Shown piece after piece: positions 26,101 through 38,039 of a DNA stretch of 64,000 nucleotides (position 1 is the stretch's first letter; each line of letters opens with the position of its first letter). Below the pieces are notes generated by a model that saw only the letters and a program-made list of their open reading frames with translations, searched no databases and was not told where the DNA came from. The stretch spans positions 55,904,872 to 55,968,871 of the forward strand of contig OW121852.1 in the NCBI GenBank assembly GCA_933228895.1, in the 5' to 3' direction. This DNA comes from Platycnemis pennipes (lineage: Eukaryota; Arthropoda; Insecta; Odonata; Platycnemididae). The position numbers were made by a program, and so were the translations under genes.

Positions 26101-26614
26101 GATGCAAAATGAAAACAAGATGCCGTATTTGTCCATTTTTTTCATTTAGCATATGATACGCACAGTACGCGTTTCGGCACACTATGCCATTTTCAAGTAT
26201 ATGAAATTGGTCGTCACAATCGGATATAGGTATGTATATACCCTCCGAGGAGGAGGAAAGTAGAAGGGGGAGTTTCATTTACGAGGAGATGGCAGGTGGT
26301 GAGGAAGGTTAATGTAAAATTGGGGCGGGTTGTAGGTTATGTGGATTGTTGGGTGGGTGAGGAGGGGGGAAGGGAGAGTCATTGCAAAGGTCAAGAAATT
26401 GAAGTTAAGAGTTAAAATTGATGAATGACGCTCATAGATATTGTCGTTCAACAAAATGTCGTTCCTCTTCTTATGACTTATTATTTCCCTCTGCTCCAAG
26501 GCATATATCCAACCGAGGTCCTTTTTCTTATTGGTGTAAAATTTTGTAATTAAAGTAAGAGGCGTGGGAGGACTCTTTCAGATGCCTTGAGAGTAGGGAT
26601 GAGGAATTTCCGTT
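26101..26614 (-). mobile_element. Penelope-like retroelement, 5'-truncated inverted copy
   Basis: The reverse complement of this segment aligns along its full length with 26906-27399 of the plus-strand copy next to it: ACGGAAATTCCTCATCC at its start, TGCCTTGGAGCAGAGGGAAAT, AAGAAGAGGAACG, GAGCGTCATTCATC, and at its 3' end ACAAATACGGCATCTTGTTT. It covers only the region after the GIY-YIG core plus the 3' tail. The reading frame is partly open (26275-26499) but broken relative to the other copy. The hairpin motif (CTTGAAAATG, GGCA...TGCC stem, CGAAACGCG) is at 26166-26198 on this strand. Inverted truncated copies upstream of a second copy are a known habit of Penelope-like elements. Confidence 0.85.
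26166..26198 (-). ncRNA. Hairpin/ribozyme-like motif, Penelope copy 1
   Basis: CTTGAAAATG, then GGCA-TAGTG-TGCC, then GAAACGCG. The four-base stem is perfect. It is the best conserved instance and lies about 65-95 bp before the element's 3' end. It resembles a hammerhead core (CUGAUGA, stem II, GAAAC) but the first part does not match the canonical bases. Confidence 0.5.
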
Positions 26615-27334
26615 GATCCTAAATTTAAACTTGACATCCCGGACAAAAGAACTTGGGCCAAACTACCTATTACTGACAAAACGTCATATAGAGTGGCTAG
26701 AGTTTTATCCAACGACAGATACAAGACATCATTTTACGCGCCAACGAACCTCCACATATGTTTTCTCAATAAGAAGGAAAAAACTTATCAGGGGAAGAAA
26801 AGTGGAGTATACAGAGTGGCATGCGACAGCTATGGGTTGGTGTACATTGGACAAACGGGGAGGATCTTCGACGCCAGGATCGCCAAACACAGAGAGTGTT
26901 GGAGAAACGGAAATTCCTCATCCCTACTCGCAAGGTATCTGACTGAGTCCTACCACGTCTCCGACTTTAATTACAAAATGTTGCACCTGCAAGAAAAATG
27001 GCCTTGGATGGATGTCTTGGAGCAGTGGGAAATAACAAAGCATAAGAAGAGGAACGGTATTTTATTGAACGACACCTACGAGCGTCATTCACAAATTTTA
27101 ACTCTTAACCTTCAATTTATTGACCTTTGCAATGTCTCTCCCTTTCCACCCCCCCCCCTCGCCCACTCATCGATCCAATTGACTCCCAACCACGTCCCAA
27201 TTTTATATCTACCTTCCTCATACATAATTCCGTTCATTTCCATTCACTTTCCTCCCCCTCGGATGATACATATATCCGATTGTGACAACCATATTCATAC
27301 ACTTGAAAATGGCATAGAGTGCCAAAACGCGTAA
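26615..27334 (+). CDS. Partial Penelope-like polyprotein, GIY-YIG endonuclease C-terminus
   Basis: Open for about 239 codons from the truncation point with no start codon of its own; the stop is TAA at 27332. Counting from 26615: a linker of the kind that follows the RT domain (residues about 27-60, FYAPTNLHICFLNKKE), GVY at about 64-66, CDSYGLVYIGQTGR with YIG at about 77-79, the catalytic-type Arg at about 88 (ARIAKHR), and a candidate Glu in LEQWEI at about 136-139. LLND and ERHS follow, a conserved tail region. GIY-YIG domains cut DNA to prime target-site insertion in Penelope-like elements. The frame is surprisingly intact for a truncated copy, suggesting recent insertion. No RT domain is present. 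Confidence 0.8.
   Translation, partial: DPKFKLDIPDKRTWAKLPITDKTSYRVARVLSNDRYKTSFYAPTNLHICFLNKKEKTYQGKKSGVYRVACDSYGLVYIGQTGRIFDARIAKHRECWRNGNSSSLLARYLTESYHVSDFNYKMLHLQEKWPWMDVLEQWEITKHKKRNGILLNDTYERHSQILTLNLQFIDLCNVSPFPPPPLAHSSIQLTPNHVPILYLPSSYIIPFISIHFPPPRMIHISDCDNHIHTLENGIECQNA
27302..27331 (+). ncRNA. Hairpin/ribozyme-like motif, Penelope copy 2
   Basis: Same motif as in the inverted copy, with GGCA-TAGAG-TGCC and CAAAACGCG instead of CGAAACGCG. The G-to-A change hits the invariant GAAA part, so any catalytic activity would be expected to be lost. It overlaps the end of the reading frame. Confidence 0.45.
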
Positions 27335-27400
27335 TGTGAGTATCATATGTTAAATAAAGAAAGTTGACAAATACGGCATCTTATTTTCATTTTACATCCT

Positions 27401-30090
27401 CACTATGTACCACAAAATATCACCGGAAACGGTTGGTTTCATCTAAATGGAAATTTAACGAAGGTTGTTGTAAATGTATCTAAATTTTTCTTAGGTTTTG
27501 ACCAGAATTACTTCTTTCTTTCTTCATAGCGATATCCATTTTTTATGTCTGGCGCAACGTAACGCTATTATTTCGTTTCTGGAGTATGTGTAGTTTGAAA
27601 TTCTTCCCATCTTGGCCAACCGAGTGTGTTCTTCATCACTTACTTGTGATAAAATGTTATCATGACCGTTATTTGATTAAAATTGTATCTGGTTCAATCG
27701 AATCGATTCTGTTATATAGTGTATTTTGCACTTCCTAAGTCCAATAATAAGAAAAAAAATTGTGTCGTGTCGCCGGGAAATTTTTTAATGGAGATGGAAT
27801 ATAATGAAATGCCATTTGATGTTTTGCAGATGTTGATGTATTTTCTTATTTATACCTTTTTCGTCATTACGAGTTGCCAGTGCCGTGAAAAATGACGGAA
27901 AACTTCAAGAGGCAATTTATTTGATTTTTTATCGTTGTAAGCTGTTAAATTAATACCTAATCGTTGTAATGATAAGTAATATTTGATATTATGTTAATAG
28001 CATTTTTAGAATAAAATCGGAAGCAGGGAAAGTAACGTAGGTGGCGTAATTTTGAAACAGTTCAGTATTAGGATTCATCTAAATTCAATGTTTGAATGCA
28101 ATTCCTATCTCCTTAATGGATTACCGGAAACAGTAGTACCTAAACCCATATTTCCCATCCTTTCTTCGGTTAGAATAATTTTGTAGAATTCTTTTTCAAT
28201 CTATACAGTCGGGACCATTTGACACTACGATGCGTTTTGACCCTACGTCATCATGAAGTTTCAAAACGCCACTCTTCCATGGATTAACCAACTCTTGGAT
28301 GTCCATGATATCAGTTGGTAGCCACTAGATAACATCGGTCAGTAGTAAAACCCAGCCACAGAGAACCGTAGTGTATCCTGATTACAGTCGCCATTGAAAT
28401 TGCTTCTCCCAACTATTGCATGCTTAGGTGTAATCGACATCGTGACACATTGATGAGGAACCATTTATATTTAAAAAATATATATGCAAAGGCAGTAAAT
28501 GTGGAAGTATGGCAGTATGCATGCGGATAGGCGTGATTACTCATATTACCTGTCCCAAAGCACACTCGTAAGTTTATCATTCCCGTGCAAATTCGTGAAT
28601 TGGAGGGGAAAAGCACATGATGAACAGCATCGAGAATAAAAATTTTGGATTGCGGGGAGCGAAAATGGGTGGAAGTAATTTGCCCACTCTCGGATGGTGA
28701 AGTAGTTTCTCCCTCGTAATTATCTCCGAAGCGGAAGAGTGGCGAAATCGCGTACAACGCGAAATCATGCAAAATTCCGCTGACGGGGATTAGGAGGATA
28801 GCTCTAAGATGAGTTTCGGAGGGAGTGAGAAAAGGAGGGTTCCGCTGTCATGGTTTGCAGAAATTTCCTCAGCGGGAAGGACCTGGAACTTGAAGTGAAG
28901 GAAGTTAAGTGAACTTTTGCGAGCGCATGATTAGCACCTGGACGGTCAACATTGAGCTTTAGGGCAAGAGAAAGCCCTTTCTAAAAAATAACCTAACTTT
29001 CACAGTTTCGGTGTCAGAGGCCCCAGGTAAATACTCCCGACAGGCTTGATCATCTTGTATTAGGTGAGGAGCAGGAAATGCTTCCACTCAAGATCACATC
29101 TTGTTAGACTAGAAATTTAATCAATGTTTCATAAAACCTATTAGCAATGTTAAATAATTGCGACTTTGATAGGTAAAACATGATTAATTACCTCTGGAAA
29201 TGATTTGATATAAAAAGGGCTCAATGAGGGTTTTGTCTTTTTTAGAATTAAAAATACCTACTTAAAATCCGAAGTCCTTAGTTCATACAAACCTCTCTTT
29301 CAGGCATTTGAAACAACAATTTATATACATGTACTGTCAATACGCTTGCTCGTTCAGTCAAAGAATTAATCTTTTAGTTTTTACTTTTGTTAGTATTTAT
29401 TGCGTTGGCCATCAAAATCTGCTAATCGAGTGGAAACGAAAAAAGTCCCGCATACTCTGAGACCATTTATCTAGTATTACATTTTTTTTTACTAATGCCG
29501 AGTAAAATAGGTCCATCACAAAATTTAATTAATCGTTTAAATGCTATCTTTTGATCGTTTTTTATGTGAAAGTTTTGGATTAAAAGCTATTGTCGGGTTT
29601 TCAAATGGTACTAGATTGTCCTGCATCAATGTGGAGGAAATCAGATACTATTTGTAGTATATTTAGAATGATTCGGCAACTTTGAGATGAAACTTTCATT
29701 ATTTGAAATTTTTAACATCAGAGTGAATTGCGTTCAAGAAATAAATTCCTATCGGCAATTAATAAATATACTTTCGTATCTTTTTTTGTGGGTCTGAATC
29801 TGTACAAATCGCTGAGGCAAAAATATGGCTATATATTTCACCCTTTTCTAATTTCGGATGAATGAAAACTCGTTTCGGGCCCGGCTTGAGGCGAGGACGA
29901 CCAGGGCAATGGCAGGGGGCACCACAAAGGAAGGGGCGCCGTGGGAAAGGAAAAAATCTTTTTTTTATGCAGGAATTGACAGTTTAGTTCGTGTCCAACA
30001 AGCCAATTTACTACTTTGTTTTACTACTTAATTTTTACTACTACGTTTAACTGGTAAATATTTAAAAAACAGGGTTCGACGAATAGAGGG
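27401..30090. other. Gene-free stretch
   Basis: AT-rich. A 119-codon minus-strand frame at 28413-28772 (with an overlapping second frame) has no recognisable domain. No other feature seen. Confidence 0.5.
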
Positions 30091-30910
30091 GGGATAGGGG
30101 GGGGGGTGCCGGAATACGCTCTCGTCCAAGTAAACATTTTGTCTTTCGTTGTGCACTTATATCTTTGCTACTTGAGTTTATTTAATGACCCGTCAATTGT
30201 TCCTTCGGTCAAGGAGGGAAAATATCGAAGGCAATCACTTAGGTTGCGCGCGCCTCCGCGGGAATTCGGGAGACGGAAACGTGTTTCGTTCTGGTTTTTC
30301 GCTCTTCCGAGGCAAATTCTTACGAAAGTAAGAGGGGGTGGGGGTGGGATAAATAAGAGGGAAAGATCTCGCTCCCTTGTTTTAAGCTCGGGAGCTCAAT
30401 TTTCGCCTTGACAAGTCCCAAAAGCGAAGATCAGGAGGACTTATTTAGGGGGAACGATGTGGGTGGGAGGGTGTATGCGTGCACGCATACAGGGATTTAA
30501 CGGAGGGGTGATATTTTTTTCTCTGTGTCTCTACCTCTCGCGTCTCTCCTGCCACGGAGCCCGAAATCCTGCTGAAGTGATTGATGCGTCCGGAACACGT
30601 GGGTGGAGGTAAGACGGAGAAGCGGAAAGGCTTCCCCCACCCCACCTAACTCTCCCCCGCATTCCGGGGTAAATGAACGGTTTTGGTCGAAAAATGGTGG
30701 CAATTCTCTTAGTGGCTCTATCTTTCTCCGTGAGACGGGAAGATATTGAGCAAGCGGAAGGATGGCGGAAGGGGGAGGGGAGAGGCAGAGGGAAGGGGTT
30801 TTACCGGAGAGGAATTGTGATCGTGGACGGGGGAAAAGGAGATGGGGTTTGATCACGTGGGATGAAAAGGCTGGAGCTGAAGAATAGCTCCTGGATAGAA
30901 AGGGTGTAGG
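30091..30910. other. GC/CpG-rich patch
   Basis: GC-rich with frequent CpG (AGGTTGCGCGCGCCTCCGCG around 30241-30260) and with G runs (GGGGGTGGGGGTGGG around 30334-30350). TCTCTACCTCTCGCGTCTCTCC around 30525-30550 is pyrimidine-rich. Open frames on both strands (30106-30411, 30445-30645, 30497-30856) are compositional and lack domains. It may be a CpG island. It is GC-matched to the patches at 24.3, 38.1 and 55 kb. Confidence 0.45.
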
Positions 30911-32199
30911 GACGGGGGATTTTGCGGAGCTTAACGCCTAATATTACCCTGAGGGAGTGGTTCAATTATCGGCCATGATCGAAGTGCTAGTAATGGAGAA
31001 AGGAGGAAATCAATAGGAGAAGGCCATAAGGACCAGAAATATCGATCGGTGGCTTTTCTCGTGTCAAATTAAATAGGTGGTGAATAAATAAAACTCCTCT
31101 TGTAAATGTAAGTCTGGGCCAGTTTTTAGCATTTTCATCGATGTAAGAAATGGTCCCCTCCTCTCTGTTAAAATAAATAACCGGGAGGTGATCATATTCC
31201 TTTCTTAGCACCAATGCTATCAGGAAATTACGAGTCCAATAGTAAGAGTTTTTGCGTATTATTAAATTCCGCAGTTATCTAAATAGAATAGAGTACTCGA
31301 TAGAAAATAAAATATCAAAATAGAATAAATAGACTTTGTAAGCCATCCTTTCCAACCACAGTGTTCTCTCACCGTGATTGAATGCAATGACGCTAAGACA
31401 AAGGTGGTACATACTGATTGGATGGTTAATGAGTGACAATGCTATCAGGGTGCTCTCTATCTGAGAATTCTATCGAATTGGGTTTAGATGGTCATAATTA
31501 TTCCTAGATACCCATTTTTATACGAAAAATCAACTACGGATTTTCTTATTTAATTCGCCTTTTCAATCTATTTAAATATGTCTAAAATTATTATCATTAT
31601 TTTCCATCGCCCACCGTCTAACCCGGTCTTTAACATTCCGTCGTATGTTTGAGCAATGAACGAGCATCAGTTCTCTGATCTCACATAATTTCATTCGTGC
31701 AGAATATAAACTTATAATATTTAAGGCTTTAATTCTCTGTATGTAGATATTCTCAGTATTATTTGTGGTCATCATCTATTCGTTCTGAAAGCCACATGTT
31801 CGTGCCACAAGGACATGTGAACCTTCAAACCGATTTTTTCTTGGCTAGGATACCTCAGCTTTTCGTTCATTCTGCCTCTTTGCCTTTCATGAATATTTAT
31901 CTAAATTTTTCTTAAAAATCGTGTAGGGACGTCGTATTGTGTTGCGAGCAAATTGCGAGCAAAACTTGCAAGGATGTGATGTTGATCACCGTAGCGTAGT
32001 TGATGTATTCTCTTTGAAATCAGTAGTTGGTTTGTCTCGGTTGTGGTGTGTAAACGTACTAATTTGTATTAATTTAATACTGAAATATTATAAAAAGTCA
32101 AAAATGATAATTTCGTCTTGCATGCGTTTCTCTTTTCTCGACTGCAACCTTGATTACTTTCATAGTATCAGGCTCAACTAGGTGGAAATTGAATGTCGT
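30911..32199. other. Gene-free stretch
   Basis: No gene or repeat recognised; several 60-80-codon frames without motifs. Confidence 0.5.
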
Positions 32200-32340
32200 A
32201 ATGAAATATTAACGTTGTTTCCTTCCACAGATTTATTTTAATTAAATTTAATTTTGTACCTTATGATGACACCGATGTGTCGAAACATGTCGGACCAGGA
32301 AAATAAATCTGCGGAAGGAAAAGAAGTTAATATTTCATTT
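32200..32340. mobile_element. 141-bp palindromic element with one ribozyme-like motif in its loop
   Basis: The left arm AATGAAATATTAACGTTGTT...CCACAGATTTATTTT (32200-32240) is the inverted complement of the right arm AAAATAAATCTGCGG...GTTAATATTTCATT (about 32299-32340), with a few mismatches. The loop holds CTTATGATG, the five-base stem ACACC-GAT-GTGT region (GACAC/GTGTC) and CGAAAC at 32260-32286. The architecture parallels the palindrome at 18053-18238, with different arm sequence and a different stem that still pairs. Confidence 0.65.
32260..32286 (+). ncRNA. Hairpin/ribozyme-like motif in palindrome
   Basis: ATGATGACAC-CGAT-GTGTCGAAAC: five perfect base pairs closed by a four-base loop, followed by GAAAC. 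TGATGA matches bases 4-9 of a hammerhead core if the stem is shifted by one, but the preceding C is replaced by A. It may be a relic or a related non-catalytic structure. Confidence 0.45.
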
Positions 32341-34984
32341 ACTTCGATTACTCTTCAACGATCTCCTTTTGAACGATTTGATCTTTGCCAGAGCTATCTA
32401 CGACAATTTCTTCTGTATCTCACTATACGTTTCAGCCATTAGCAGTGATATTTTCATTTGATGTGTATACAGGTTTTACATAATTCCGTCCTCTTGCGTA
32501 TCAATGTGTAGCTTACTTTTTATTCCAGTGAGAGCACTTAAGACTCATGATTGAAAACAAATACTTCTTGTTTTCAGCTGATGCTTTAAGCCCATTAATT
32601 TATACGTGCGACCCAATTATATGCATTTTTAGAGTATTTAATGATATTGAACGATCTAAGTTTTCCCATCGTATTGACTGAAGGAAGAGCTCTCCAATCC
32701 CATGAAGACGATGACAGACATACTATAAAGCGTGGCAACGTAGTTTTGCACCAAAGTGTCATCAAAACACTACAGTGCGACTTACTGGAAAACCCGATAA
32801 CTCTTCCTCCATTTAATGCTATTCCATGACTCGGGAGATTATTGTAAGTTAAGGCTTCCGATACCCTCGTTTTACTAAAAATTCAGCATATTGATTATTA
32901 TTCTACGACAAACCGCATTTTTGCAGAAATTCTCTTAAACGAGCGCAATGACGACTGTAGGGACAGGATACCGTGGACTTCCGTATTCCCCGAGCGCAAT
33001 AGCTTTTTAAAGGGCCAAGGTGATCGCTGTAAGAGCGACGAAATTTCGCAAATAATAAGCCTGGAGTTTCCAATCTATCTACCGCAACAGCACTTTCTCC
33101 CCTGAGAAATTACCGTTATACGTTAAAATTTGTTATCTGAAAAACACATCTTCATTAGCTCAAATGCTTAGTTTATGTATTTTCCTACTGCGAATAATTT
33201 TGGTGGGAGTAACATGAAAAGGCACTAAAGTTCCTCGTTGAGCGCAGAGTAACAAGTAATTTATATCGCTTCAGTTTTCTATGTTGTGTGTTATGATCTC
33301 AGTTATATTGTGTATAGGAGAGAACTAGGTACGCAACAATTTAGCAAAATCAGGAAAAATACGCTGGTACCAAGTTTGGCACTATTCACGTGAAAATTAT
33401 GAGGGAGAAAAGTTAACAAAGCTCTAGAACATGCAGGTATGTTCGTGAATATTCTTGGCTACGTAAAAGGCTCTGTAGGTAAAATAATTTCTTAGTAACA
33501 TTTCAAAACTTTCGGAGGGGTTCTTTTCAAGTTGAGAAAGGCGATGATAAATTGCGTAAAGAAAGGAATGAAGAGGATAAGGATATTTTGGGGAGTCTCA
33601 GCGAAAATGTGCATTACCACGTGATCAGGACACCAATATCAATCACCGAGGGTTACGAGCACTCGGTCGTGCTTTCGACTCGCAAAATCTGTACTTGACG
33701 TTTACACACGAAATGTTGTTCAATATGCATTCAGCTCAAGGGACAGTACGGTTAGACTGCGAAAATAAACACTGTGACTTGCGCCCTAACTTCAGCTACA
33801 AAGTCTCATATCGCGAAATTATTTAAATATCTCTGCTACAGGATTTTCACAGTTTTTAATTTTCATTTCTTTCCGATACTCTCGTTTTACTAGAATCACG
33901 GATTATGCACAAATATTGATACGGTTAAATTTAAAATGGTAATTTTTCAAACTAATAAAGTGAATAATTTTTGTGATTTAAATCCATTGTGGTTCAAATT
34001 TTCTCTGAAATATGGTTCTTTTCGGTTTAACACTCATTCACCAACTTAAAAATAACCATTTCTTTTTATTAGCCACCTGTGAGCAGAATATGAATTATTG
34101 GTACCCTTTTTAACGCTAAGGAAAAATAATTTCTCCAATAATTCTCTTGAAGGAGAAATTATTGGGCATTAGTTTTTTCCAGTAAATTCCATTCTTACTT
34201 CACGAAATGCTCTCCGTTTTGAGTCGATCTTCCGGCACCCCTTAATTCTTTTTTCGTTCTTTCATTATTATCCCAGTTCTGACGATGTGGTGCCCCGCGT
34301 TTTATTAACAATGATTCATATTTCAAGTTGACGGGTATTATAAGACGCTTATGAAGGTGAAAAAAGGTAGGGAACTTCCCTTGCGTGTCTTCAGGTGAAA
34401 GCGTCTAGTGAAAGTAACTCTCAGGGTATCTACCTGAGGGTACAATTTATCATGTAAATTGAAAAGCTATTGGGAGGGAGCAATGTATCAATGTTTCTTC
34501 GCTTTAGAAGCCTCCCTGTGTATCTATCACCGGTGGATCTTTGCCTCCATCGTCCTATTAACCTGTATCATGCAATCTCCCACTAGCGGTTGTTTGTACA
34601 TTTCCGAATTGCCCTTTGGCGGGGTCATGAATCTTTTCTTTCGTGTTGATGGTATCGTTATCAATAACACAAACTCCTGTGGGACCGCAATGCTTTCAGT
34701 AATAGACAACTAATGATCTGATATAAAATCAAAGATTAGAGATTTCTCATATTTGACGAAGAAAATTTGTAGAAAGACGACCACGTTTTCGTTCTTCTAA
34801 GCGACATCAAATAAATAACGCAGATTACCAGGTCTGTAACTCACCGGGCTGGGAAATCGAGGATCGAATGTTGGAATCTTACCCGGGGCCTTGCGTGTTT
34901 ATCCTTGGATTTTATGTTACAATTTGAGTGACAAAATCTAAGTAGTTGGAGAGTATGAGAACCTACTTTGACTTCCACAGAACA
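32341..34984. other. Gene-free stretch
   Basis: No gene recognised. There is a perfect 12-bp hairpin at 34125-34163 (AATAATTTCTCC / GGAGAAATTATT). A 22-bp word TTCCGATAC(C/T)CTCGTTTTACTA occurs at 32856-32877 and again at 33871-33892. The plus-strand frame at 34459-34713 has no domain. Confidence 0.5.
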
Positions 34985-34995
34985 AATTCATTCAC

Positions 34996-35062
34996 AGTAA
35001 TCAGGACTCGAACCTGGAACCCACTTGTTCATGTCAGGTGGTAACTCCGTTAAGGTTTTCGC
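34996..35062 (-). repeat. tRNA-like SINE relic
   Basis: On the minus strand, CCAGGTTCGAGTCCTG (B box at 35004-35014, T-stem CAGG/CCTG) follows a degraded A-box region (CCTTAACGGAGTTACCACC). It does not fold as a complete tRNA, so a SINE head is more likely than a tRNA gene. The body downstream shows no family-A central block. Confidence 0.5.
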
Positions 35063-38039
35063 TGCTAATTTTCAATCCTCGAATACTTTTACTACTGTAG
35101 AAATATTATGATCAAGTGAATGTGCACGCAATGAGTTACAGTGCAGGTAATGAAGACTCTGGGCTACTGAGTGCACTTTTAAGCAGTCATCAATGTCTCA
35201 GCCATCACGCATGAACTAAAAAACGTGAAGACGAGGCATGACAGAAAATTATGAGGTGTTTATTTTTGTGTTGGAAAAATTGTTAGCGCACAGAATTATT
35301 CCTCCCTGGCAGACCATGATCAATACTTTTCCTTTGGATATCTAGGAGACTAATCAATCCAATTAATCATGTGCGAAGAATAACTCCGAGCACTTGGATG
35401 TTGAACTGAGACGAAACATTATTCCAGAAGGCCCTTACCTCTGCCTAGTTTGCTAGGCTTTATATAAAACGCCTGATTTCATTATCTGCTGGTTAAAGAT
35501 TTTGATGCCATGAGGTAATCATATACCTATATGAATTTTTACAGCCCATGCTCCCATCAAATAACTGATGGGCTTCTATAATGTACAAAATCTGACCGTT
35601 CGGTGAACGCGACATTGCTGCCGGTTAACATATACGGGAAATCACTAAACCGACCAGGTCCTCACTAGTCATTTTCACTATCTTTGATTCTGAACTTTTT
35701 TCGAAATACTAAAATTATCTAAAAGGAAGTGATTTCTGAGTCATCCAAGCATTCTACATGTCAATAGAATATTTAGGCTCCTCATAAAAACTATCCGCGT
35801 AAATGTAGTCAAAAACCTACGTTGCTCCCCCAAAGCCGAAGGACTCAATAACACAACATCACACAGATGAAGAAGCCTAAGATATTGGAGGAGAAACGTT
35901 TTTATATTATATCTGCACTGAAAGTAACCGAAAACATTCTTTTAGCGGCGACATCGTCCGTGAAAGTTATGTCCATTATTTCACTAACCAATTCAAGGCA
36001 TAACAGTAGCAATGGAGTTAGTTTTAACGGCCCTTCAACAGCTCAAGTTACATCGAACAGCATACCATTAAGGCAATTAGGGTACTGCTATAGCTGCGGA
36101 AGTAACTAGAGAAATGAGGAGAAGAGTATCCACAAGTATTCGGTTTTAGATGGGCATAGCCTTGAATTGTGAATTTATGGAAGTACAACTGTTCTTATTG
36201 GAAGCCTCGCGAGCTCAAGTTAGAAGCGAAATATTGATAAAGCTCCAGGCCTGTTGGCTCGTAAATAAATGAAGGCCGCAATAAACTTTGTTTCTGGTAT
36301 GTTTTCTTGTCTTTTATCTTTCATAAACTTCGAAGGATCTGTAAGCCGGCCATTAACGCATATTCAACAAGAGAGGACTTTTAATTTATGCTAATCACTT
36401 TGCCCTGAATATTCTCCGTCCCATTAGCCAGCTGTATTCACAAGTTAACAAGCATTACATCTGAAATCCTGAATTCCTTATTTAAGAACAAGATATGGAC
36501 CTGAACATGTTCAACGTTGTTATATGCAAAGGCTAATTTTAAGGTTTGCATATTAAAAACATCTCTGCATAAAAATTTGGAGAGTTAAAGTAAAATTGAG
36601 AATTGGTTTCATTGATTAATTCTTGCGTACACCTGTGGCTTGAGGAGTCAGATTGCGAAAAAATAATTGAAAATTTATCTGTGGCTTTTCATTTCATATC
36701 TTGAAAAATCGTAAGCACACCTTATTTAGCAAACATTTAGAGGCGCCCAATAGGTTTGATTAGGTTTATCTCGTATCAGAATACCAATTTCAAATTGATG
36801 TTATCTTCGATGTAAATGTGAAAGAAGAGTACTGACGTTAGTGGGTAACATTTCAAAATGCTAATATTTTAATCGGAATAGATCCTGAGAGCTGGAGGTG
36901 TAGTGAAACGGTTTTTCTTTTTTTTCCAAATAAGTGTCTATTGCTTGAATGCATAAAGGATTATGATTTTATGTATTTTCATGACGTAATGGACTAATCG
37001 AATAAATTATTGGACAAGTGATGAATTTTGATACTGAAAATCTTTTATTCTTGCAAGATATTTTAAAATGCATTTACGGGGAAGGAATCTGAAATTCCAT
37101 TCTTCACGAATGCGCCAAAATGCAAAAAAATATTCTTATTACGGCATTTATGTAAACCTTCTACTTTCATTTACAAATTCTGTAGTTCAATCCATATTCT
37201 GAGGGTCTTTCAGTTTATCAGATCTTTATGTCATTCTCAAAAATCGCTTAATGTTTCAATTACACAGAAAAATCGCAAGATTGATAAATGAAAGTAAGAA
37301 GTATAGTCTGCCACTGACTGTTGGGTGGATAGTTTATTTTTTACGAGTAAAGTCGAAGGCAATTTAAAAATTTCTGTAACGTAAATATGGATAGTATCCT
37401 ATTCTCGCGGCTTTTAATCTTCTATTTTCGATCTTCCTTAGAAATAGAATTGGCGAAACATGAGCAGAACATCATTAAGTGCTTCGGGTACTTGTCTCCG
37501 CGTGGAGCTTCGTTACTGAGTATAACACCAGTAGAAAATACAGAATATACTTTTTTAAATTACTGCTCGATACAAAGGGATTAAAAAATAATTCCTCCAA
37601 ATGTATTTTCAAAGTTCCTTGCAGTGATCCTCATTTTATCCTCAGAAGAAGTGTAAGAATGCTAACTTCAAAAGGCCACCAAAGGTCATTCATATAAATG
37701 TGAATTTGTGAGTCAATGATTTGAGAATAAGTTGAGGTATTTAACCTCCATGTAAGTTTACTTTAACCTCCTGTTTAGCTTATAGAATACTGGGTAACCG
37801 ATTAAAATGCGAATTGAATGATACTTTATAAAAGTTTGCGAACGATACGGAAAACGGACTTGGCATAGAGCTGTGCCATCCGATAATGAAATTGCCTGTG
37901 ACTGTGACCGCTTGCGCTCAACACGCTGGGAAATTTTTTAAATCATTTATCCAATCTGCCCCTTACATTTCGGTGCTTAGCTAAGCCTTCCTGGATCTCG
38001 AAATTATCCTCGCGTGCCGCGTAGGGAGAGGAATAACAT
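35063..38039. other. Gene-free stretch
   Basis: No gene or repeat recognised. Frames at 35867-36109 and 37387-37697 have no known motif. Confidence 0.5.

Larger units (their letters stand above)
26615..27400 (+). mobile_element. Penelope-like retroelement, 5'-truncated copy
   Basis: It starts exactly where the inverted copy ends (26614/26615) and runs to about 27400, where homology between the two copies stops after TTTTCATTTTACATCC. It retains the C-terminal end of the polyprotein with the GIY-YIG endonuclease region and the 3' tail, including the hairpin motif CTTGAAAATG, GGCA...TGCC, CAAAACGCG (27302-27331; G to A change in the CGAAAC part). The reverse-transcriptase domain is missing, so the copy cannot move on its own. 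Confidence 0.85.

Noticed and set aside
28413..28772. 119-codon minus-strand frame
   Set aside because: Composition-driven, overlapped by another frame on the same strand, no domain.
32260..32286. Canonical hammerhead ribozyme
   Set aside because: The invariant C before UGAUGA is missing here, and the other copies deviate in the CUGAUGA part. I report only a hammerhead-like motif.
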